In this document: piece after piece, positions 40,301 to 48,496 of the stretch
Layout: each line of letters opens with the position of its first letter
How positions within the stretch are numbered: position 1 is the first letter of the stretch
Source of the DNA: Shewanella kaireitica
GTDB lineage: Bacteria > Pseudomonadota > Gammaproteobacteria > Enterobacterales > Shewanellaceae
Assembly (NCBI RefSeq): GCF_023284045.1
Contig: NZ_JAKIKQ010000009.1
Location: 99,878 to 163,877 of the forward strand
Reading direction: 5' to 3'
DNA length: 64,000 bases
The notes under the pieces: model-generated
What the model saw: only the letters and a program-made list of their open reading frames with translations
Told to the model about the DNA's origin: nothing
Databases searched by the model: none
Position numbers and translations under genes: made by a program

Positions 40301-41752
40301 GTATCAGAGCCTGGCGTCGGTACCATTGCTACAGGTGTTGCTAAGGCTTACGCCGATATGATCACCATTTCAGGCTATGACGGCGGTACAGGTGCAAGCC
40401 CAATCACCTCGGTTAAATATGCCGGTAGCCCTTGGGAGTTAGGTTTAGCTGAAGTACACCAATCTCTGGTTGCCAATGGTCTGCGCCATAAAATCCGCCT
40501 GCAAGTCGATGGCGGTTTAAAAACCGGTAAAGATGTGATTAAAGCTGCGCTACTTGGTGCAGAGAGCTTTGGTTTTGGTACCGTGCCGATGATTGCACTT
40601 GGCTGTAAATACCTGCGTATCTGTCATCTAAACAACTGTGCTACAGGTGTCGCGACCCAGAATAAACAGCTGCGTAATGAGCACTACCACGGTCTACCAG
40701 AGCGAGTAATGACTTACTTCGAGTTTGTCGCACAAGAGATCCGCGAGTACATGGCAGATCTCGGTGTTACCGAATTTGAGCAACTTGTTGGCCGCAGCGA
40801 CTGGTTAAGCGCCATTGATGGCGAAACCGCTAAACAGCAAGCACTCGATTTAGCGCCAATTTTGTATAAACCTGAAGTACCTGCTACCTCAGCAGTCACT
40901 TGGCGCGAGACTAATCCGCCATCAGATCAAGGCCAACTTAATCAACGCCTAGTTGAAGACTGTAAAGAAGCGGTATTAGCAGGCGTGCCCATTTGTGAAA
41001 TCTTCAATATTAACAATACCGACCGCTCTGTAGGTGCCAGCCTTTCAGGATTTATTGCCACTCATGTGGGACGAGACGGTGCCAAAGCGCCAATTACGCT
41101 TAAGTTTAATGGCAGTGCAGGTCAAAGCTTCGGCGTGTGGAACGCTCCTGGTCTTGAGCTGATGCTCTGCGGTGATGCCAATGATTACGTCGGTAAAGGC
41201 ATGTCAGGCGGTAAGATTTCAGTTTATCCGCCACTGGGCAGCCCCTTCAAAACCGAACGTTCAACCATTTTGGGTAACACCTGTTTGTACGGTGCATCTG
41301 GCGGTAAGTTGTTTGCATCAGGTCAAGCAGGCGAGCGTTTCGCTGTGCGTAACTCCGGCGCAATTGCTGTCGTAGAAGGCCTAGGTGATAACGGCTGTGA
41401 ATACATGACAGGCGGCATCGTAGTGGTACTTGGCCAAACAGGGGTTAACTTCGGCGCAGGTATGACGGGCGGATTTGCCTATATCTTCGACCAATTTGGT
41501 CACTTTAACCGCCGCGTTAACACCGAGATGGTCGACACTCACAAAGTACAATCGCCAATTCAACAGCAACACCTGCGTGAATTGATTGAGCAGCATGTTA
41601 AAGAGACCAACAGCGAACATGCCAAGATGATCTTAAATGATTTCGAAAACTGGCTAGATTGCTTCATTTTGGTGAAGCCTAAGAATGTTGCAGTTGACGA
41701 CCTATTAAAGTTAGCGCAACCAGAACCTGCACTAGCAGTCAGAGCGGGGTAA
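37304..41752 (+). CDS. gltB: Glutamate synthase (NADPH), large subunit
   Basis: Transfers the amide nitrogen of glutamine to 2-oxoglutarate. 1482 aa. The N-terminal amidotransferase domain starts at Cys13 in DNCGFGL, implying removal of a 12-residue propeptide, much shorter than the 42 residues of E. coli. The central and FMN-binding domains contain NSGEGGEDPRRF, GAKPGEGGQLPG and the Fe-S cysteines in CKYLRICHLNNCATGVATQ. The C-terminal GXGXG beta-helix ends near TGGFAYIFD. AGGAGTATACCA precedes the ATG. Operon with gltD, seven bp apart. Confidence 0.97.
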   Translation: MSLYHPSFERDNCGFGLIAQMDGEASHRIVRTAIHGLDRMKHRGGIAADGRTGDGCGLLMQLPTEFFKAIAAENDWHLSRRFAVGMLFLSQDEELAAQTKHLLEQELQKETLSVAGWRDVPVNTDVLGPIGKASQPQIVQVLINAPIGWREKDLERRLYMARRRVEQQLHHDKDFYIASLSGQVIVYKGLMMPADLPAFYSDLADIRLQSAICLFHQRFSTNTSPKWPLAQPFRYLAHNGEINTITGNRQWAKARAYKFHAPLLPDLQQAAPFVNETGSDSSSLDNMLEMLLAGGMDLYRAMRLLIPPAWQSNPEMDPELKAFYDFNSMHMEPWDGPAGIVMTNGRHAACAVDRNGLRPSRYVITKDRILTLASEVGIWDYAPDEVIEKGRVGPGELLVLDTLNGQLYSSFEIDNDLKRRHPYKEWMAKNSKILKPAEDFGPNDQGKREFNDDQLLQYQKHFGYSREELEQVIWVLAQKGEEATGSMGDDTPMAVLSKKSRTIYDYFRQKFAQVTNPPIDPLREKHVMSLTTCAGREQNLFNETTGHAYRVMFNSPVLLFSDFNQLMALDSTYYRANTVDLNYDLAEGLEAAIKRICDEAERLARTGTTLLILSDRATAKSKQVIPAAMAVGAVQQILVTKSLRCDTNIIVETASARDPHHFAVLLGFGATAIYPYLVYECISDLAQRNGVENTRDLMLNFRQGIDKGLRKIMSKMGISTVASYRCSQQFEAVGLADEVVDLCFNGVISRIQGANFELIEKDQQLLHKNAFRAHQQLSQGGLLKYVEGGEYHCFNPDVVNTLQASLRDQDYVNYKRFTELVDDRPIATLRDLIKVEGDLSAIDVKDVEAAKTLYTRFDSAAMSIGALSPEAHEALAVAMNRLGGRSNSGEGGEDPRRFNSEGNSAIKQIASGRFGVTAHYLVNAEVLQIKVAQGAKPGEGGQLPGDKVSVEIAALRNARPGVTLISPPPHHDIYSIEDLAQLIFDLKQINPKALVSVKLVSEPGVGTIATGVAKAYADMITISGYDGGTGASPITSVKYAGSPWELGLAEVHQSLVANGLRHKIRLQVDGGLKTGKDVIKAALLGAESFGFGTVPMIALGCKYLRICHLNNCATGVATQNKQLRNEHYHGLPERVMTYFEFVAQEIREYMADLGVTEFEQLVGRSDWLSAIDGETAKQQALDLAPILYKPEVPATSAVTWRETNPPSDQGQLNQRLVEDCKEAVLAGVPICEIFNINNTDRSVGASLSGFIATHVGRDGAKAPITLKFNGSAGQSFGVWNAPGLELMLCGDANDYVGKGMSGGKISVYPPLGSPFKTERSTILGNTCLYGASGGKLFASGQAGERFAVRNSGAIAVVEGLGDNGCEYMTGGIVVVLGQTGVNFGAGMTGGFAYIFDQFGHFNRRVNTEMVDTHKVQSPIQQQHLRELIEQHVKETNSEHAKMILNDFENWLDCFILVKPKNVAVDDLLKLAQPEPALAVRAG

Positions 41753-41755
41753 TGA

Positions 41756-43171
<1,416 letters not shown>

Positions 43172-43248
43172 TAGCCATTGGTAATAACTAACAAGTGGTT
43201 AATGGCAGAGTCAATACGCCCTTAATCAACTAAAAAGTTGTTTGTGAT

Positions 43249-43276
43249 TGGCGCTCCGAATGGAGCGCTTTTTTTT
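43249..43276 (+). terminator. Terminator of gltBD
   Basis: Seven-bp stem GCGCTCC/GGAGCGC with a GAAT loop and eight T residues. Confidence 0.93.
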
Positions 43277-43343
43277 GTTAAAAGCCCAAGCAAATAACAG
43301 ATTAGCTTAGCTGCAGTTATGCCTTTTAAAATCTAGGATACAG

Positions 43344-44057
43344 CTATGCGTACTTACCAATAATATCCATTAAGTCTTCTACTTGGTGCGCAATGTAGTC
43401 GGGTTGTGTCTGCCAACGGCTTGGCTCAGAGCGACTGTAACCCGCAGCAACTGCTATTACCTGAGTGTCTTCACCCAAGGCAGCTTGCAGGTTACGAGCA
43501 AATTGGGTGTCAGCTTCGTGATCGCCGATATACATCAATAGTTGTCCATCAGCACTATCGAGCATTGACTCGACACACTTTATGCCACCAAAAGGATGAG
43601 GTTTCTGGTTGCCATTTGACACATCGTCATAACCGACAATAGCCTTAAATGGGTTGTCTATCTCATGGTTCTGCAGCACCCGGCGAATATTGTTTTGTGA
43701 ATTTTGCGAACAGATCCCATGAGGTAGCTTAGAAAACTGCTGCACTACAGACTTGATACCATCAAACAGCATCACTTCTGTTTGGTTTTTTTCTTGATGC
43801 TCAGCCCACATGCCACCAGCCACAATCATTTCATCATGGGTGAGTCCGTAGTAATCAACATACAACTCTTGCCAGTTTTTCGCGCCGTGGTTGGCTACAT
43901 GATAGGCATCTTCATCACGTAAGTAAGGAGGGAGATTGTCGCCAGTTAAATGCGGTGCAACAACCGATAAAATAGCTTTAGTAATATCAATATTCTTAGG
44001 CACTGAATTCACCAAGGTGCCGTCATAATCCCAAAGTATCGCATCAAGCTTCATCAT
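43344..44057 (-). CDS. HAD-superfamily hydrolase (phosphoglycolate-phosphatase-like)
   Basis: About 237 aa from the ATG at 44057, which has a GGGG Shine-Dalgarno; the open frame reaches 44090. HAD motif I DYDGTLVNS is near residue 9, motif II is around GICSQNSQ, motif III Lys is in NQKPHPFGG, and motif IV is YIGDHEADTQFA. The closest recognisable subfamily is Gph/PpaX-like phosphatases. The substrate is unknown. Convergent with gltD. Confidence 0.85.
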   Translation of the reverse strand: MMKLDAILWDYDGTLVNSVPKNIDITKAILSVVAPHLTGDNLPPYLRDEDAYHVANHGAKNWQELYVDYYGLTHDEMIVAGGMWAEHQEKNQTEVMLFDGIKSVVQQFSKLPHGICSQNSQNNIRRVLQNHEIDNPFKAIVGYDDVSNGNQKPHPFGGIKCVESMLDSADGQLLMYIGDHEADTQFARNLQAALGEDTQVIAVAAGYSRSEPSRWQTQPDYIAHQVEDLMDIIGKYA

Positions 44058-44090
44058 TACCCCACAGCTAAAGAAAACAGCGCAAATCAT

Positions 44091-44382
44091 ACCGTTCGCA
44101 AGGTATTTTGCATACAGATAAACCGCTACTTTTTAGCCTAGTTAACATTGAGCATGCAATACCGTTAGCAATATGAGTTATCGATAGCGATGACTTAAAG
44201 TCTGATTTCTTTATATTTCAGTAACTTCAACCAGGTTGGATGTTCGAATATAGTGATCATATGGATTTGAATGAACCATCCATGCGCAGATGCTGCAGAA
44301 GCTCGCTATCAGTACCTCTGAGCTCACAAATCTCTCTGCGCCACACAGTTCACGTTTTAACCACGTGCTATAGCGCACATAC
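44091..44382. other. Gene-free left edge of the accessory region
   Basis: Contains a diverged copy of the repeat seen at 45.9 kb: CATGCGCAGATGCTGCAG at 44280-44297 compares with CATGTGCAGATACTGCAG at 45954-45971, followed in both by a related GCTCGC segment. No gene is supported. Confidence 0.45.
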
Positions 44383-44407
44383 TGAGGATACCTTGCTAGT
44401 ATCCTCA
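44383..44407. repeat. Inverted repeat upstream of the AAA ATPase gene
   Basis: Perfect nine-bp arms TGAGGATAC/GTATCCTCA with a seven-base loop, ending 58 bp before the start codon. It could be an operator, or a terminator for something upstream (there is no T-tract), or an end of the repeat element. Confidence 0.6.
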
Positions 44408-44465
44408 ATTATGTTGGTAGTACTCTCTAAGACGTCCATTAGGCATTTATAAGAGAAGTAACCAA

Positions 44466-45656
44466 ATGAACGAGTTATTACTGCAAATAACGACACTCAC
44501 CAACGGTGATCCTTTGTTGACAGCTGTAATTGTCGGAGTACTGACATTAACGTTAACAGGACTTGTGGCCTATATATTAAAAGATATCCCCTCGAAAATA
44601 TTAGGCTGGGTCAGCAGCCTGCTGTTCATTCGGCTGACTATCGACGACAGCCAGCAAGCGCGCACAGAGATATTTAATAAGCTGTCCTTTCTGATAAGTA
44701 ACACTACCGTTCCGCTGTTTTCACGATCTATCTCTGAAGCTGTCTATTTTGACTATAGTGCGAGCTACGACGGTCTTATCAGTGTTAAGTCCATTGGTTA
44801 CGGCATGCATGTGTTTAAATACGACGGTTGCTTCATGCTGGCTACTCGGTCTAAGGTAGCCAGCACTAAGGCGTACGATACTATTACGGTAGCTGTACCT
44901 TGGTGGTCGAAAGATAAACTATATAGCTTTTTAGAAGGTGCTCGTGGAGACATATCTACTGCGCCGAAAGTTAATATTTTCGAGGAAGCTGAGTGGTGTC
45001 GCTATGGCACATTAAGGTCATCGGGTTTTAAAGAACTCGTGCTAGATGGCGGCTTTAAGCAGGAGTTACAACGTGAAGTTGGTGACTTTGCCAGTAGAGG
45101 TAAATCGGTTATCAGTAAGCTAACCCTGCTGTTACATGGGCAAACAGGTACAGGTAAGACGGGTATAGCGAGAGCCTTAGCCGTTGAGTATGATCGCGAT
45201 CTATACATACTTAATCTTTCTACTGTAAACGATGTCACTGTTCATAAGGCGATTAGAAAGATACCGCCTGGAGCTATGTTATTAATCGAAGACTGTGATT
45301 GTGTAAAGGCTACGGTATCACGCGCTGCAGAAAGTAACGTAGATAACCCACCGCTAACCTTAGCTGGCGTACTTAACGCACTAGACGGCGTCATTCCTCT
45401 TGAAGACTGTCTTGTTGTCATGACCACTAACCATCTTGAGAGTCTCGATCCTGCTTTGATCCGTAAAGGCCGTGTAGATGTCAGTATTGAAGTTCCGCTA
45501 ATAAGTGCCAAACAAATCAATGAAGACTACCAGGAGCGTTTTGGCGCAGTGCTCAACAGAACTGAGCCAATGTTAGGTTGTGAAGTGTATGAACTGCATC
45601 GTAGAGCCAGCTTAAGATATGGTGTGTGCTGTAAGCCTCTAGGCCTATTAGGCTGA
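44466..45656 (+). CDS. BCS1-like AAA ATPase with N-terminal membrane segment
   Basis: 396 aa. One predicted membrane helix near residues 16-37, a BCS1-N-like region (about 55-190) and a AAA domain: Walker A GQTGTGKT at 225-232, Walker B MLLIEDCD at 271-278, sensor TTN at 320-322 and arginine-finger region RKGR at 333-336. Mitochondrial BCS1 translocates folded Rieske protein; bacterial relatives have no settled function. The gene is alone between degenerate repeats, which suggests acquisition. The start has GAGAAGTAACCAA upstream. Confidence 0.82.
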   Translation: MNELLLQITTLTNGDPLLTAVIVGVLTLTLTGLVAYILKDIPSKILGWVSSLLFIRLTIDDSQQARTEIFNKLSFLISNTTVPLFSRSISEAVYFDYSASYDGLISVKSIGYGMHVFKYDGCFMLATRSKVASTKAYDTITVAVPWWSKDKLYSFLEGARGDISTAPKVNIFEEAEWCRYGTLRSSGFKELVLDGGFKQELQREVGDFASRGKSVISKLTLLLHGQTGTGKTGIARALAVEYDRDLYILNLSTVNDVTVHKAIRKIPPGAMLLIEDCDCVKATVSRAAESNVDNPPLTLAGVLNALDGVIPLEDCLVVMTTNHLESLDPALIRKGRVDVSIEVPLISAKQINEDYQERFGAVLNRTEPMLGCEVYELHRRASLRYGVCCKPLGLLG

Positions 45657-45681
45657 TCAGCTTTGATAAGATAGGACATCA

Positions 45682-46195
45682 GTGGTTCCAATGAGCTTTG
45701 GTCGGCGTATGTGCAGATACAGTACCGAGGTTAAGGGGATATATAGCAAACCAAGCGCAATTCAGCTGCCTTGAGCTTTTGCAAGTCGCCGTAAATATAT
45801 CCCTATAGGCTCTACTAAATCATCCATGATTTAGCAGGTTGCATAGCTCAACCCAGATGAATACCTAGCAAGCCCATGGTAGTCGTTAACTCGCTTTTGG
45901 ATGAAAGTGAGTTATCTTCTGACAAAGGTGGTTCCAATGACCTGCGGTCGGCGCATGTGCAGATACTGCAGAGGCTCGCCGTGAACACATCCTTGTGGGC
46001 TCAACGAAAACGTCCTGTTTTCGAAGGCCTCAGCCGTATCTACACTCGGTTAGAAAAGCGCAACCATTTAGCATTTGAGCCTTAAGTTAAGCCCAATGTA
46101 ATTCAGCTGCATTGAGCTTCTACAAGTCGTGAATATATCCCTATAGGCTCTACTAAATCATCCATGATTTAGAAGCTTGCACAGCCCAAGTCGGA
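45682..46195. repeat. Degenerate duplicated repeat downstream of the AAA ATPase gene
   Basis: Two partial copies. Block A (GTGGTTCCAATGA and on) occurs at 45682-45720 and 45928-45966 with about 85% identity. Block B occurs at about 45758-45860 and 46099-46195 and includes 41 identical bases (45794-45834 and 46132-46172) ending in the inverted repeat CTAAATCATCCATGATTTAG. The 69-codon frame at 45876-46085 lies inside and is not supported as a gene. Confidence 0.75.
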
Positions 46196-46235
46196 CGAGT
46201 CGCTAGGAAGTAGTCGATAGCTTATTTTTGGACAG

Positions 46236-46330
46236 AAATGCGTTAGTGCAAAGGGTCTAAAAACCGGAATGGGATAAGTAAATGTATGGATAGCCAATTA
46301 AAGTTTACCCTGCCCCCACATATCCTTAAC
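46236..46330. other. Right-hand junction of the first cassette cluster
   Basis: Begins with GGACAGAAATGCGTTAGTGC near 46229-46248, a sequence related to GGACAAAAGGGAGTTAGTGC at 61595-61614, which lies at the matching end of the second cassette cluster. It ends at the attC R' box. No gene. Confidence 0.4.
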
Positions 46331-46448
46331 GCCCAATTAAGTTGCAGACCAACGCAAAACTGAACTCAAAGTAACGTGCCGATTACACTCAACCATTTGG
46401 AACTGAAAATGCCACGCGTTGGCTGTCAGCTTAAATTGTTTGTTATAC
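46324..46448 (-). other. Integron attC site, Vibrio-repeat-like (125 bp)
   Basis: On the minus strand it runs from R'' GTATAAC (46442-46448) to R' GTTAAGG (46324-46330). The internal blocks AACGCGTGGCATTTTCAG and TTTGAGTTCAGTTTTGCG strongly resemble the Vibrio cholerae repeat, and the length agrees. R'' is the exact reverse complement of GTTATAC at the cassette's 5' border (47424-47430), as expected for a circularised cassette. The last codons of the upstream gene run into it. Confidence 0.88.
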
Positions 46449-47429
46449 ATTTTGTATTGATATTACTTAACTCAACAAGTTCAAGCTTTGAATCAAACTC
46501 TGAATCATATATAAAGTCCAATAAACGATAACTTCCACAAGATGTCGGTACTACTGGGATTTTAAGTTTGACAATACCTTGGCTAGTATCTTTCTCTATT
46601 TCGAATACCCAAGCAAGTGCCCCTGAGTCCACTTGTTCATAACTAGAGACGGATAATGGGCTAAAAAATGAATCATAGATATAATCTAATTCCATAGCCA
46701 ACCCAACTTCAATAAAATCACCATCGATTGGGAAGTACAACTTTAATCGATTATCCTTTTCAAACGACAGTGTTGTCGAGTTTCGAATAACACCAAAGCT
46801 CTCTTTATGAAATTCCTTCAGAATTGGCTCAATAACATCTAATATTGAGACTCGATCTTCTTTGTTTTTAGACCATACTTTATCACCTAGCTGACCTAAA
46901 TTCGGTGGAGAAGCCTTACCGATAAAGCTACCAGGTCGAACGCAACACTGAATATTGCCAACATTTTTTACTGATACATTTGTATATGAAAACTGAAATG
47001 TAACTAAATCAAGGGGAATTGATTCTGGTAAAAGCTTATTGATATTAATCAAAAGCACTCTATTACCTTCAAATGACGCCTTTTCTTTAACACTTTCAGG
47101 GAAATCTAACCGAGAAATACAGATCAGGTGGTTAGCTCCCACCTCTTTTAATTTTTCTAACCAGTCGCAAAACGTTCCAATACTAACCTTTGATGTCCGA
47201 TCTTGAACTTCAACTAATGTAACAGTTTGCCTTGCTTTAAGTCCGCTCCTAATGACCACGTCACATTGCCTAGTTCGAGCAGAAGGAGAGTTCAAAACTG
47301 GCAGAAACACATTTTGTTCAATTTCTGAGTCAGGAGATAATGAGCTTTCGATTATTGCCACAATTTTTTCTAAATCATCACCAGCTTTACTCATATTACC
47401 TCCAAGTATTATGCCTCAAAAATGTATAA
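46330..47429 (-). mobile_element. Integron gene cassette with PD-(D/E)XK-like gene
   Basis: Unit of about 1.1 kb from TTATAC at the 5' border to the G of the R' box, holding one minus-strand gene and its attC. The R''/border complementarity supports an intact, once-mobile cassette. No integrase gene lies nearby. Confidence 0.8.
46426..47394 (-). CDS. Cassette-encoded putative PD-(D/E)XK-type nuclease
   Basis: 322 aa, cytoplasmic. In the N-terminal third, an acidic QCDVVIRSG strand is followed by TLVEVQDRTSKVSI, resembling the D-x(n)-E-x-(K/Q) core of restriction-type nucleases (E-x-Q variant), then DWLEKLKEVGANHLICISR, typical of Mrr/REase-like folds. The C-terminal part is unrecognised. The last seven residues are encoded by attC sequence, which is common in cassettes. 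GGAGGTAAT precedes the ATG. A defence or regulatory nuclease is inferred. Confidence 0.7.
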   Translation of the reverse strand: MSKAGDDLEKIVAIIESSLSPDSEIEQNVFLPVLNSPSARTRQCDVVIRSGLKARQTVTLVEVQDRTSKVSIGTFCDWLEKLKEVGANHLICISRLDFPESVKEKASFEGNRVLLININKLLPESIPLDLVTFQFSYTNVSVKNVGNIQCCVRPGSFIGKASPPNLGQLGDKVWSKNKEDRVSILDVIEPILKEFHKESFGVIRNSTTLSFEKDNRLKLYFPIDGDFIEVGLAMELDYIYDSFFSPLSVSSYEQVDSGALAWVFEIEKDTSQGIVKLKIPVVPTSCGSYRLLDFIYDSEFDSKLELVELSNINTKCITNNLS

Positions 47430-47430
47430 C

Positions 47431-47773
47431 AGTATATTAGGCTGAATTCCGAATAAGAACGGTCTTAATAAGATCAGGTCGCCAGTACTTTAATCACTCA
47501 AGACTAACAGTAAACTAGTGTATCAACAATGAGTTATAACATAGAAAGAACTGATTCTCTGTTTCTTTGCCTGAGTGAAACAAAGAACCTCTATCATTGC
47601 ATAAAGTGCAATGTTCACGCAGGAAGAAAAGTCTCTAGGCTCCGGCCTATATGATAACTCGGGGGCAGGTCTTGTATCTTGCGTCCCACATTAGCTTTTG
47701 TAAGTCCAAAGCTCTAATTGTGCTACTTACCATTTTTATCAGTAAAAATGATTATGGGGCAAAAATTAGTTTC
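47431..47773. other. Gene-free spacer upstream of the first cassette
   Basis: No supported gene. The first 100 bp may be the 3' half of another attC ending in the R' box GTTATAC at 47424-47430, but I could not identify a matching R''. It leads into the hairpin-rich repeat. Confidence 0.35.
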
Positions 47774-48012
47774 AAAAACTCGCAGAGCACACCAACTCCC
47801 CATCGGAGTTGCCGAAATACGTTGAAGAAATAGCCGTAATGCCCACACGGATGTGGGCATAGCTTTCGCGGGACAGGATGTCCCATCGGAAGCGTTAGGC
47901 TATTTTGAATAAGTGTGAGGGAGACAACTTCGTCTGGGGCGCTGAGGGATTGTCAAGGGGCGCAAGCGCTTTGCCCCTTGGCTCGGGTGTGGGCGAAGCG
48001 CCACGACTTTTC
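47774..48012 (+). repeat. Hairpin-rich repeat, copy R1
   Basis: Contains successive perfect hairpins: AACTCC/GGAGTT (794-810), ATGCCCACA/TGTGGGCAT (839-860), GGGACA/TGTCCC (870-884), CAAGGGGC/GCCCCTTG (954-980) and GGCGAAGCGCC (992-48002). There is no coding potential. Related copies are at 48060-48363, 61384-61514 (reverse) and 63873-64000. It may be a MITE-like element or a structured RNA. Confidence 0.85.
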
Positions 48013-48043
48013 TTTTACTTAAAATGGAAGCAAAGCTTCATGA

Positions 48044-48363
48044 ACGTAACTTGGATTTGGGCAAACCAAGTTACAAAACTCGCAGAGCACACCAACTCCC
48101 CATCGGAGTTGCCGAAATACGTTGAAGAAATAGCCGTAATGCCCACACGGATGTGGGCATAGTTTTCGCAGGACAGGCCGTTCTTTGGCATCCATGCCAT
48201 CACGGCATTCGCAAATCCATTTACATCAGATGTCCCATCGGAAGCGTTAGGCTATTTTGAATAAGTGCGAGGAAGAAAACTTCGTCTGGGGCGCTGAGGG
48301 ATTGTCAAGGGGGACAAGCGCTTTCCCCCTTGACTCTGGTGTGGGCGAAGCGCCACGACTTTT
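48044..48363 (+). repeat. Hairpin-rich repeat, copy R2
   Basis: Same element as R1, in direct orientation. It opens with an extra hairpin GTAACTTGG/CCAAGTTAC (48046-48074) and has an insertion of about 52 bp after GGACAGG. The fourth hairpin changes C-G to G-C relative to R1 (CAAGGGGG pairing with CCCCCTTG), a compensatory difference. Confidence 0.85.
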
Positions 48364-48496
48364 CGGCCGCAAGGCCGCATCCACACCATAGAAAAACTCC
48401 CCCCTTACCAAAAAACAAACCATTTGGTTCACTTCCCATGCTAAGCTTTTAGCTTAATCACAACCTCTTTAAACCGCTACGCGTATATTCAACCCT

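Noticed and set aside
45876..46085. 69-codon frame downstream of the AAA ATPase gene
   Set aside because: It spans the duplicated repeat element and shows no protein-like features.
47893..47900. GTTAGGC at the end of repeat R1 considered as an attC R' box
   Set aside because: No matching R'' (GCCTAAC) or attC-like stem arms could be found on either side; the same holds for R2.
47905..48162. 85-codon frame across the hairpin repeats
   Set aside because: The reading frame runs through inverted repeats R1 and R2 and its sequence is dictated by the hairpins.
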